This document shows, piece after piece, positions 1 through 6,053 of a stretch of DNA of 6,053 nt; the first letter of the stretch is position 1, and every line of letters starts with the position of its first letter. This DNA comes from JBKBXU01 sp046313675 (lineage in GTDB: Bacteria > Bacteroidota > Bacteroidia > Cytophagales > Cytophagaceae), in the NCBI GenBank assembly GCA_046313675.1, contig JBKBXU010000286.1:1-6053 (forward strand), in the 5' to 3' direction. The notes under the pieces are model-generated. The model saw nothing but the letters and a program-made list of their open reading frames with translations. It was not told the origin of the DNA and made no database searches. The position numbers were made by a program, and so were the translations under genes.

Positions 1-432
1 ACTGGCTTTCAGGGCCCCATTTGCAAGCTTACGCAAATATTTTTTCTTTTGCTCTTCGTTTCCAAAATAGACGATTGGTAACGTTCCGATTCCGGTATGC
101 GCAGCAAGTGCCACGGCAAAAGAATGTCCTCCTCCGATAATTTCAGTTAGCAAAAGCGATGTGTTAAAATCTTTACCAAAGCCTTCGTATTGCTCGGGTA
201 TTGATGTTGCCAAAAGCCCCAATTCTCCTGCTTTTTCGAGAAGCTTTTCCATAAGGCCTTCTTCCTGTGCATCGATCCTGTCCAGGTTTGGAAGGACTTC
301 TGAAGCCAGAAAATCGGTTGCCATGTCAGAAATCATCTTCTGCTCTTCATTAAATTCTTCAGGTATAAATATTTCTTTAGGTTCTGCCTGTTGTATGATA
401 TATGCTCCGCCTTTTTTGATTTTAGTTGCCAT
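1..432 (-). CDS. fadE: Acyl-CoA dehydrogenase, N-terminal 144 residues (cut by window edge)
   Basis: This gene encodes a flavoenzyme that oxidises acyl-CoA to trans-2-enoyl-CoA, the first step of beta-oxidation, in the cytoplasm. The reading frame is open from the ATG at 432 to the window edge. It begins MATKIKKGGAYII, and the visible part is the helical N-terminal domain of acyl-CoA dehydrogenases. Landmarks are an EEFNEEQKMI segment near residues 25-34, an LGLLATSIPEQYEG segment at 71-84 (the usual 'GL..+.+PE.YGG' region), and GNEEQKKKYLRKLANG at 124-139, a family hallmark just ahead of the FAD-binding middle domain. The FAD site and catalytic Glu lie outside the window. The leader that ends in Lys-Gly-Gly before the domain resembles Bacillus FadE, a protein of about 594 residues, so roughly a quarter is present. 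It starts 39 bases after the fadA stop, in the same direction, and is probably the last or a late gene of the fad operon. The family call is firm; the symbol rests on gene order and similarity recalled from memory. Confidence 0.9.
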   Translation of the reverse strand, partial: MATKIKKGGAYIIQQAEPKEIFIPEEFNEEQKMISDMATDFLASEVLPNLDRIDAQEEGLMEKLLEKAGELGLLATSIPEQYEGFGKDFNTSLLLTEIIGGGHSFAVALAAHTGIGTLPIVYFGNEEQKKKYLRKLANGALKAS

Positions 433-471
433 AATGGTAGACTTTAAGAGTTTAGACTATAGATAAAAATT

Positions 472-1647
472 TTATAACATTTCAAAAATACCTGCGGCAC
501 CTTGGCCTGTTCCCACGCACATGGTGACCATGCCGTATTTTTTATTGCGTCGTTTTAATTCATTGAATATCTGAACCGACAGCTTGGCACCTGTGCAGCC
601 CAGGGGATGTCCCAGTGCAATGGCTCCGCCATTTACATTTAGTTTTTCGATATCCAGGTCAAGCTCACGGGTAATGGCAAGGGATTGCGATGCAAAAGCC
701 TCATTTAATTCTATAAGGTCAATGTCGTCTTTTTTCATTCCCGCCTGCTTAAGTGCTTTCGGAATGGCATCAATTGGCCCTATTCCCATAATCCGGGGCT
801 CCACACCTGCAACAGCATAGCTGACAAGTTTTGCAATGGGTTTCAGGTTAAGTTCCTTTACCATTTTCTCTGACATAATAAGAACAAAGGCTGCCCCATC
901 CGAGGTTTGGGAAGAGTTCCCGGCAGTAACAGATCCTCCGGCAGCAAATACCGGCTTAAGTTTCCCCAAAGCCTCTACAGAGGTGTCTGCTCTGGGCCCT
1001 TCATCGGTGTCCACGGTATACTCTCTGGTTTTCTTTTTCTCATTATCATCCAGATAGGTTTCTTTTACTGTAAATGGAGCAATGTCATCCTTAAATTTGC
1101 CTTCTTTAATTGCAGCCAGGGCTCTTTGATGCGATGTATAGGCAAAAGCATCCTGGTCTGCCCTGGATACTTTAAAATCGTTAGCCACGGCTTCTGCGGT
1201 AAGGCCCATTCCCCAATAATAGTCGGGGTTTCTTTTTACAACGTCATAATTCGGCACGATTTTCCAGCCTCCGAAAGGAATAGGGCTCATGCATTCCACG
1301 CCTCCGGCAATAATGCAATCGGCATGGCCTGCGCGTATTTTAGCATCGGCAATGGCAATGGTTTCCAGTCCGGAGGAGCAGTAGCGGTTTACGGTCATAC
1401 CGGGAACTTTGATGGTATCCAGCCCCATGAGTGCGATCATTCGTCCAATGTTAAGGCCTTGCTCGGCTTCAGGAGTGGCATTTCCTACAATAACATCGTC
1501 AATTCGTTCATTGTCCAGACCGGGGACGGAGGAAACAAGGTGTTTTACTACCCCGGCTGCCAGGTCATCGGGACGAGTAAATCTGAAGACTCCCCGGGGT
1601 GCTTTTCCGACAGCGGATCTATAGGCAGCTACTATATATGATTCCAT
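472..1647 (-). CDS. fadA: Acetyl-CoA acyltransferase (3-ketoacyl-CoA thiolase)
   Basis: This 391-residue thiolase cleaves 3-ketoacyl-CoA with CoA to give acetyl-CoA and a shortened acyl-CoA, the last step of the cycle. All hallmark motifs are present: the acylated nucleophile Cys90 in NRYCSSGLETIAIA, NEAFA at 315-319, the GGAIALGHPLGCTGA block at 340-354 with His347, and the second catalytic Cys377 in CVGTGQG. The length equals the usual thiolase length and matches Bacillus FadA (391). The ATG at 1647 fits the family start (MESYIVAAYRSAVGK), and no Shine-Dalgarno is visible, as is common in Bacteroidota. It lies 45 bases after fadN and 39 bases before fadE on the same strand. Context favours degradation of medium- or long-chain fatty acids over a biosynthetic acetoacetyl-CoA thiolase, because it sits between fused hydratase/dehydrogenase and acyl-CoA dehydrogenase genes. 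Chain-length preference cannot be read from the sequence. Confidence 0.96.
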   Translation of the reverse strand: MESYIVAAYRSAVGKAPRGVFRFTRPDDLAAGVVKHLVSSVPGLDNERIDDVIVGNATPEAEQGLNIGRMIALMGLDTIKVPGMTVNRYCSSGLETIAIADAKIRAGHADCIIAGGVECMSPIPFGGWKIVPNYDVVKRNPDYYWGMGLTAEAVANDFKVSRADQDAFAYTSHQRALAAIKEGKFKDDIAPFTVKETYLDDNEKKKTREYTVDTDEGPRADTSVEALGKLKPVFAAGGSVTAGNSSQTSDGAAFVLIMSEKMVKELNLKPIAKLVSYAVAGVEPRIMGIGPIDAIPKALKQAGMKKDDIDLIELNEAFASQSLAITRELDLDIEKLNVNGGAIALGHPLGCTGAKLSVQIFNELKRRNKKYGMVTMCVGTGQGAAGIFEML

Positions 1648-1692
1648 AGTTTAAGACGTTAAAAAGTTGAAATTTAAAATTTTGCTTTGCTG

Positions 1693-4095
1693 TTAATTTC
1701 TTAATGGTTTTCCAGTGTTAAGAATGCTTTGGATTCTCTCCAGGGTTTTTCTCTCTCCTGTAAGTGAGAGGAAGGCTTCTCTTTCAAGGTCCAACAGGTA
1801 CTGTTCTGACACCATGGTAGGCTGAGAAAGATCTCCCCCACACATAATATAGGCCAGTTTTTCCGAAATTAGCTTGTCGTGTTCAGAAATATATTTTCCC
1901 GAAACCATGGAGTTTGCACCGGCTATAAACATACCCAGTCCGCTTCTGCCCAGGACTTTTATGTCAGTCCGCTCTTTTGCTTGGGTATATCCGGCATCGG
2001 CCAGTTCTAAAACTTTGGCTTTTGCATCCTTTATAAGTCTGCTCCGATTAATGGATATGCCGTCACCTCTCCGGAAATAATTCATTGCCATGGCCTCATG
2101 CGCTGAAGTGGCGACTTTTGCCATGCCAATATTCAGGTAAGCATTTTTCAATGAGTTGAGTTGTATATCGCCTTCTTCATAGGCATCAGAAACCCGTAGG
2201 GTCATTTCTTTGGTTCCGCCACCTCCGGGGATAAGGCCAACACCAAATTCTACCAGGCCGATGTATGTTTCTGCCAATGCCTGCACTCTGTCGGCATGAA
2301 GGGAAAGTTCACAACCGCCCCCAAGTGTCAAACCATGAGGTGCAACGACGACCGGAATGGATGAATACCTGGCGCGCATCATGGTGCGCTGGAAGGTACG
2401 GATCATAAAGTCGATCTCATCGTATTCCTGTTCGATTGCGTACATAAACACCAGGGCCAGGTTGGCTCCGGCAGAAAAGTTGGCACCGTCGTTTCCAATG
2501 ACCAATCCACGGTATTTTTCCTCCGCCAGGTTGATGGCTTTATTTATTCCCTGTACGACTTCACCACCAAGGGTGTTCATTTTTGTATGAAACTCGAGGT
2601 TCAATACACCATCGCCTATATCAAACAAGGTTACCCCAGAGTTCTTCCAGACCACTTTGTTCTCTCTCAGGTTATCTAATAGAATAAATGCTTCGGTTCC
2701 CGGGATTACTTTATAGCTTTTTTCATTGATGTCATAATATTTGCGTTGTCCGTTTTCAATGGTGTAGAAAGATTTATTTCCACCTTCTACCATGTCGTAT
2801 ACCCATTTTGCAGGCTTTTTGCCAAGGTCTTCAAGGATTTTTACGCCACGTTCAAGGCCTACGGCATCCCATGTTTCGAAAGGCCCAAAATCCCATCCGA
2901 AACCAGCCTTCATGGCATCGTCGATCTTATAAAGCTCGTCGGCAATTTCAGGTATGCGATTAGAGACGTATTGAAATACAGAACCAAATGTTTTTCTGTA
3001 AAACTCTCCGGCTTTATCTTTCCCGGCAAGTATTACTTTATATCTGTCCTTTACGTTCTCAATGGTTTTGGTCTGCTCCAAGGTTGGAAATTTTACCTTT
3101 TGTTGCGGACCGTATTCAAGTGTGTTCAGGTTTAGCGACAATATCTCTGTTTTGCCTTCCGGGGATTTGGTTTTTTTGTAAAACCCTTGTCCGCTCTTAT
3201 CTCCCAGCCATTTGTTTTCAATCATTTTTTGTAAATACGCAGGAATTTTAAAAGATTCCTTGTACTCATCCTCAGGAAGCGCCTTGTGTAAATTTTCCGC
3301 TACCTTAACAAGGGTATCCAAGCCAACTACATCGCCGGTTCGGAACGTAGCTGATTTAGGCCTGCCAATTACCGGTCCGGTAAGACGGTCTACCTCTTCC
3401 ACACTGAGATCTAGTTCCTGCATGACTTTGACCACTTCCATAATTGAAAGTATACCTACACGATTGGCGATAAAAGCCGGTGTATCTTTACATAATACCG
3501 TGGTCTTGCCCAAATACAGGTCGCCATAGTGCATAAAGAAATCGATTACAGAGGGGTCAGTCTCTTTTGTGGGTATGATTTCAAGAAGCTTTAAATACCT
3601 GGGCGGATTAAAGAAATGGGTTCCGCAAAAGTGTTTTTTGAAGTCATCACTTCGCCCCTCTGTCATAAGGTTGATAGGGATTCCTGAGGTGTTGGAAGTG
3701 ATCAATGTTCCAGGTGTGCGGAACTTCTCCACATTTCCAAAAACAAGTTTCTTAATATCCAGGTTTTCAACCACCGCTTCAATAATCCAGTCGCAGGCGG
3801 CAATATCTTTCATATTGTCGTCAAAATTGCCGGTCTTTATTCGGGACTGAAAGGATTTATCGTATAGTGGGGACGGGTTAGCTTTGATGGCAGCAGCTAA
3901 TGCCTCATTTACAATCCTGTTTTTTACTGCCGGATGGTCCGGGGACAAACCTTTTGCTTTTTCGGCATCGTTGGTGTCTTTGGGTACTATATCAAGCAGG
4001 AGTACTTCAAGACCGATGTTTGCAAAATGGCAGGCGATCCGTGAGCCCATTACTCCGGAACCTAATACTGCGGCTTTCTTTATCCTTCTGTTCAT
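1693..4095 (-). CDS. fadN: Fused 3-hydroxyacyl-CoA dehydrogenase / enoyl-CoA hydratase
   Basis: This 800-residue bifunctional enzyme hydrates trans-2-enoyl-CoA and oxidises the resulting 3-hydroxyacyl-CoA with NAD. An NAD-binding Rossmann domain opens the protein, with GSGVMG at 12-17. The dehydrogenase active-site set is visible: Ser137 in SNTSGIP, His160 in THFFNPP, Glu172 in LLEIIP and Asn211 in FIANRVG. The first C-terminal dehydrogenase domain follows, with KSGQGFY at 300-306, and then a second, degenerate copy around 384-414. A crotonase domain fills about 487-680. It has the oxyanion-hole FSAGANL at 540-546 and LGGGCEL at 591-597, and both acid/base glutamates appear to be kept (Glu596 and Glu616). 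Dehydrogenase-first order is that of B. subtilis FadN (about 789 residues) and opposite to E. coli FadB. The gene starts 29 bases after the marR stop and lies 45 bases ahead of fadA, so cotranscription is likely. No frameshift or lost catalytic residue is seen. Confidence 0.95.
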   Translation of the reverse strand: MNRRIKKAAVLGSGVMGSRIACHFANIGLEVLLLDIVPKDTNDAEKAKGLSPDHPAVKNRIVNEALAAAIKANPSPLYDKSFQSRIKTGNFDDNMKDIAACDWIIEAVVENLDIKKLVFGNVEKFRTPGTLITSNTSGIPINLMTEGRSDDFKKHFCGTHFFNPPRYLKLLEIIPTKETDPSVIDFFMHYGDLYLGKTTVLCKDTPAFIANRVGILSIMEVVKVMQELDLSVEEVDRLTGPVIGRPKSATFRTGDVVGLDTLVKVAENLHKALPEDEYKESFKIPAYLQKMIENKWLGDKSGQGFYKKTKSPEGKTEILSLNLNTLEYGPQQKVKFPTLEQTKTIENVKDRYKVILAGKDKAGEFYRKTFGSVFQYVSNRIPEIADELYKIDDAMKAGFGWDFGPFETWDAVGLERGVKILEDLGKKPAKWVYDMVEGGNKSFYTIENGQRKYYDINEKSYKVIPGTEAFILLDNLRENKVVWKNSGVTLFDIGDGVLNLEFHTKMNTLGGEVVQGINKAINLAEEKYRGLVIGNDGANFSAGANLALVFMYAIEQEYDEIDFMIRTFQRTMMRARYSSIPVVVAPHGLTLGGGCELSLHADRVQALAETYIGLVEFGVGLIPGGGGTKEMTLRVSDAYEEGDIQLNSLKNAYLNIGMAKVATSAHEAMAMNYFRRGDGISINRSRLIKDAKAKVLELADAGYTQAKERTDIKVLGRSGLGMFIAGANSMVSGKYISEHDKLISEKLAYIMCGGDLSQPTMVSEQYLLDLEREAFLSLTGERKTLERIQSILNTGKPLRN

Positions 4096-4124
4096 ATGAT
4101 GAAAAAATATGTTCTTGTTAAATA

Positions 4125-4559
4125 TTAAAATATAGCTTTTTGAGCAATGATATTATCTATTTTTTTCATTACATCAAAAAAAATGTCCAATTTCTCAGGT
4201 TCTATTTCCTTTCGGAGGTAGTTATTGAATTTTTTTACGACGGCTTTGGCGATTTCCCGCTTTTCTTTTCCTGTTTCTGTCAGGTAAACTCGCACCATGC
4301 GTTTGTCTTTGTCGTCGCTTTCTCTGTAGATCAAACCTTCCTCTTCCAGGTTTTTCAGCATTCGGGTCAGGCTTCTGGGTTCCATGCCTATTAAAGGTGC
4401 GATTTTAGTTGCAGGAGTTCCTTTTTTCACATCTATGTTTAACAAAACGTAGCCTATAGCTGTTGTTAATCCTGTATCGTGCCCCTGCTCATTGTACATC
4501 CGGGATATTGCATGCCAGCAAGCCTTGATATGAAAGCAAACGGTTTGATCTTTCTTCAT
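4125..4559 (-). CDS. MarR-family winged-helix regulator, likely controls the fad operon
   Basis: This 144-residue cytoplasmic DNA-binding protein has standard MarR length and layout. N- and C-terminal helices (about 8-40 and 97-143) should form the dimer interface. Between them is a winged helix-turn-helix: TKIAPLIGM (51-59) leads into the recognition helix PRSLTRMLKNLEEEGLI (61-77), and the wing SDDKDKRMVRVYLT (81-94) carries the conserved Asp-x-Arg-type wing residues. It is the first gene of the run, 29 bases before fadN on the same strand, with a terminator upstream separating it from the lipoprotein gene. Inference: it regulates itself and the fad genes, perhaps released by an acyl-CoA or fatty acid, which would parallel the roles of TetR-type FadR in Bacillus and GntR-type FadR in E. 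coli. Neither ligand nor sign of regulation can be read from the sequence. Cys8 and Cys14 are present, so redox sensing cannot be excluded. The ATG at 4559 is preceded by a purine-rich TAAAGAAT repeat. Confidence 0.92.
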   Translation of the reverse strand: MKKDQTVCFHIKACWHAISRMYNEQGHDTGLTTAIGYVLLNIDVKKGTPATKIAPLIGMEPRSLTRMLKNLEEEGLIYRESDDKDKRMVRVYLTETGKEKREIAKAVVKKFNNYLRKEIEPEKLDIFFDVMKKIDNIIAQKAIF

Positions 4560-4601
4560 ATCTATTCTTTACCATTCTTTAACGGAGAAGCAATAAAAAT
4601 G

Positions 4602-4628
4602 TTATGCATGCAGAGCATAAATTATGCA
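4602..4628. promoter_or_regulatory. Candidate operator: clustered TTATGC/GCATAA inverted repeats
   Basis: The hexamer TTATGC occurs at 4602-4607 and 4622-4627, and its reverse complement GCATAA at 4615-4620. The second and third copies form a perfect palindrome around A4621 (4615-4627). The first and second form an inverted repeat with a 7-base spacer (4602-4620), and a perfect TGCATGCA palindrome overlaps at 4605-4612. The two direct copies are 20 bases apart, about two helical turns, so two dimers could bind one face. The site lies in the only gap between the upstream terminator and the marR start, 43 bases ahead of the ATG, where an autoregulating MarR protein would be expected to bind. 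No convincing -33/-7 promoter pair was found here, so binding is inferred from symmetry and position only. Confidence 0.45.
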
Positions 4629-4651
4629 GACATACCAATTTTTCTAAAAAC

Positions 4652-4682
4652 AAAAAGCCATCCCGTGAGAGGATGGCTTTTT
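4652..4682 (-). terminator. Intrinsic terminator of the lipoprotein gene
   Basis: A perfect 12-bp inverted repeat, AAAAAGCCATCC (4652-4663) against GGATGGCTTTTT (4671-4682), encloses a 7-base loop. Read on the minus strand, the hairpin is followed by further T residues (GTTTTTAG). It starts 26 bases past the lipoprotein stop codon and sits upstream of the marR operon, so it should keep the two units apart. The A/T-flanked stem could also work on the other strand, but no plus-strand gene is seen to need it. Confidence 0.9.
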
Positions 4683-4708
4683 GTTAAGTAAGCTGCAACT
4701 CTTAATTT

Positions 4709-5689
4709 TCAATAGGCAGACATAGGGAACTCCAATTCGTGGTTATCCATGTACCAGGCAAATCCGCCATAGCGTCTATTGGGTTGTGCCCTAAAGACAA
4801 CAGGGTAGTTTGGGCCGGAGGTGTCGCTTTGAATTACGGTCAGACTTTCAAGGTCCCATACTTCAATAAATGAACCTTCCGGCCCATAAACGCTTACATC
4901 TACTTCTGCAGTTATAGAGATATAGTTTGTAGTATCTCCCCCCGTGATGCTAAATGCAGTGACATTTTTTCCATCATATTGTTGAGCCCAACCGTACCCG
5001 GCCTGTGTGGTATAGTTTAACCCACCACCAATGTACATGCTGTTGCTTCCAGGGCCCCATATTCTGGATAAAAGGTCACAAACCCCATCCAGGTTTAGCT
5101 GACTGTTTGTTTGAGACAGGTCATCACAATCAGGCTCCTGAGGGTTAGGATTAGGATTTGGGCTTGGATCGGGTGTTGTTGATTCAACCGAATCCCTGAT
5201 CTCAATGCATTGCCTGAAATAATTGCTGACTCTTCCCTGAGAGTCATAGGCTCTGTAGGAAATACAAAATTTTCCAAGACTAATGTTTGCCGGTAGTTCC
5301 AATTGAAATGAAAGGTCTCTTGAAATGTTATCCACTCTTGCTTCCTGAGCAGAAATATCAAAATAGGTACTTGCACCTTCCACCTGCATGTAATAGCCTG
5401 TTACTTCTCCGCTTTCCAGTCCCATGCCAAGGTCTATGGTTGCTCCTTTGGTCGTTTGAATATTGTCGCCATCGTATAGGTCAGTAATTTTAGGTGATGC
5501 CGGGTCCTGAGATGGTGGGGGAGGTGTACCATCCTTTACCGTTGAATTTCTGATCTTGATAGATCCCGCTACCTGGTTCGGATCGTTTACGTCTATGGAT
5601 GTTTCATCAATTGTGGTTGGCTCCGGCTCTTTCTTTTTACAAGAAAAGGTTATGGCTCCAATCAAGAGGATAAAGCAAAGTTTTTTCAT
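4709..5689 (-). CDS. Secreted two-domain lipoprotein of unknown function
   Basis: This 326-residue protein is not recognised as a named family. MKKLCFILLIGAITFSC is a short lipoprotein signal with the likely lipidated residue Cys17. The last residues before it (Thr-Phe-Ser) are a relaxed lipobox of the kind Bacteroidota accept. The mature start CKKKEPEPTT and the acidic stretch to about residue 36 suggest a flexible tether; whether it acts as a surface-export signal is uncertain. A TPPPP turn (55-59) leads into a predicted beta-rich, Ig/fibronectin-like domain (about 66-165) with Cys142 and Cys161, possibly disulfide-bonded. A Pro/Asn linker (173-186, PNPNPNP core) joins it to a C-terminal domain (about 188-326) rich in Gly, Tyr and Trp, with Cys188 and Cys204 near its start. 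The modular layout fits an envelope binding or adhesion protein, but no catalytic motif is visible. It is flanked by terminators and appears monocistronic. The start is well supported by the signal peptide. Confidence 0.82.
   Translation of the reverse strand: MKKLCFILLIGAITFSCKKKEPEPTTIDETSIDVNDPNQVAGSIKIRNSTVKDGTPPPPSQDPASPKITDLYDGDNIQTTKGATIDLGMGLESGEVTGYYMQVEGASTYFDISAQEARVDNISRDLSFQLELPANISLGKFCISYRAYDSQGRVSNYFRQCIEIRDSVESTTPDPSPNPNPNPQEPDCDDLSQTNSQLNLDGVCDLLSRIWGPGSNSMYIGGGLNYTTQAGYGWAQQYDGKNVTAFSITGGDTTNYISITAEVDVSVYGPEGSFIEVWDLESLTVIQSDTSGPNYPVVFRAQPNRRYGGFAWYMDNHELEFPMSAY
5141..5161 (-). repeat. Hexanucleotide repeat coding the Pro-Asn linker
   Basis: Three successive six-base units (plus-strand AGGGTT, AGGATT, AGGATT, then TGG) encode Pro-Asn-Pro-Asn-Pro-Asn-Pro, residues 177-183 of the lipoprotein. 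The units are in frame, so gain or loss of one by slippage would change linker length by two residues without breaking the gene. The codons are not identical, which should limit slippage. Confidence 0.6.
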
Positions 5690-5821
5690 TGAATGCGTCT
5701 TTTATAAGTTACAAATGCAATTGAATAAAGGTCTTATAAGTATAAATATATAAAAAAAACTTTAAACCACTAAAAGCGTTTTGTGTTCTAAAAGAATCGA
5801 CAAGTTTTCTGTGTGTATAAT

Positions 5822-5856
5822 AAAAAAACCCATGAAGGCCATTCAAGGGTTTTTTT
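5822..5856 (-). terminator. Intrinsic terminator of the right-edge gene
   Basis: The stem AAAAAAACCC (5822-5831) pairs with GGGTTTTTTT (5847-5856). Beyond one A/A mismatch it continues with TGAA (5833-5836) against TTCA (5842-5845), closing on a five-base loop. The minus-strand copy ends in seven T residues. It begins 21 bases past the stop codon of the partial gene at the right edge. The stem is nearly symmetric and the plus strand also ends in eight T residues, so it could act in both directions. Confidence 0.87.
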
Positions 5857-5877
5857 TAGGATTAAAATTGCTTGGGA

Positions 5878-6053
5878 TTATTTTGGTTGCATATAGTATC
5901 TATATGATTCACCATTTTCTTCATCTCCAAAAACGAACCGGGTTTCGGTTTTTTCATATACAGTAACTTCCCATACCCACGGCTCATAATAATACCCTTC
6001 TTCATCGGTATGGTCATCAAAGATAAGTATTAACTTATTTACGATCTGCTCGT
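5878..6053 (-). CDS. Hypothetical protein, C-terminal 57 residues (cut by window edge)
   Basis: One minus-strand frame is open from the window edge (first full codon at 6051) to a TAA at 5880-5878. The visible tail contains LILIFDDHTDEEGYYYEPWV and VYEKTETRFVF and ends YRYYMQPK. It is acidic and rich in Tyr, Trp and Phe, with alternating polar and hydrophobic residues that suggest beta strands; no signal, membrane segment or known motif is visible. The other two minus-strand frames stop within the first few codons at this edge. The main support is the strong terminator 21 bases after the stop in the right direction. I do not recognise the family. Its start and full length lie outside the window, so function cannot be assigned. 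Confidence 0.6.
   Translation of the reverse strand, partial: EQIVNKLILIFDDHTDEEGYYYEPWVWEVTVYEKTETRFVFGDEENGESYRYYMQPK

Noticed and set aside
161..466. Plus-strand frame of 101 codons at the left end
   Set aside because: It is antisense to the acyl-CoA dehydrogenase N-terminus, which has clear family motifs in the minus frame.
907..1641. Plus-strand open frame of 244 codons opposite fadA
   Set aside because: It lies wholly within the antisense of an intact thiolase with all catalytic motifs, and its translation shows no domain pattern. It is a shadow of fadA.
5141..5173. G-rich plus-strand tract that could form a two-tier G-quadruplex
   Set aside because: The runs are mostly two G residues long, and the pattern is fully explained by Pro and Asn codons in the linker.
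5095..5376. Second minus-strand frame inside the lipoprotein gene
   Set aside because: It overlaps the lipoprotein in another frame and shows no signal peptide or domain; out-of-frame shadow.
5712..5719. TGCATTTG on the minus strand as a Bacteroidota -7 element (TAnnTTTG) for the lipoprotein gene
   Set aside because: It has one mismatch, lies only 23 bases from the start codon, and no TTG-type -33 element sits at the right distance upstream.
5690..5821. Search for a small RNA or extra gene in the AT-rich gap upstream of the lipoprotein
   Set aside because: No open frame with coding character and no further stable hairpin were found; it most likely holds the lipoprotein promoter and leader.
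5781..5966. Plus-strand frame of 61 codons with a hydrophobic stretch
   Set aside because: It runs straight through the terminator hairpin, and its hydrophobic part comes from the T-rich tract. The minus-strand frame ending at 5878 explains the region better.

Overview
The window looks like chromosomal DNA from a Bacteroidota bacterium, probably Flavobacteriia or a relative. The base composition is moderately AT-rich. The regions ahead of the starts are A/T-rich and lack clear Shine-Dalgarno sites. There is a lipoprotein with a Cys-Lys-Lys-Lys-Glu start, and the beta-oxidation proteins look like those of flavobacteria. This placement rests on protein and leader character, not on a marker gene. 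Every gene I can support lies on the minus strand, so the window reads biologically from right to left.

Right edge (6053 to about 5822): the C-terminal 57 residues of an unrecognised acidic, aromatic-rich protein, closed by a strong intrinsic terminator. Next (5689 to 4709) is a single gene for a secreted lipoprotein. It has two predicted beta-rich domains joined by Pro/Asn linkers, and its own intrinsic terminator lies at 4682-4652. This gene therefore looks like a separate transcription unit.

Left two thirds (4559 to 1): a tightly spaced fatty-acid degradation operon in the order marR-type regulator, fadN, fadA, fadE, with gaps of 29, 45 and 39 bases. FadN is a fused 3-hydroxyacyl-CoA dehydrogenase/enoyl-CoA hydratase, FadA a thiolase, and FadE an acyl-CoA dehydrogenase cut by the window edge. 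Together they cover all four chemical steps of a beta-oxidation turn: FadE oxidises acyl-CoA, FadN hydrates and oxidises again, and FadA releases acetyl-CoA. Gene order and protein architecture match the fadN-fadA-fadE operon of Bacillus subtilis, but the first gene here encodes a MarR-family regulator. A cluster of TTATGC/GCATAA inverted repeats just upstream of that gene is a good candidate for its operator.

The core metabolic operon is ordinary and apparently intact, since the catalytic residues can be seen. The least explained parts are the candidate operator, the two-domain lipoprotein and the cut-off gene at the right edge. I see no mobile elements, CRISPR arrays, tRNA or rRNA genes, and nothing that convincingly amounts to an undescribed system.
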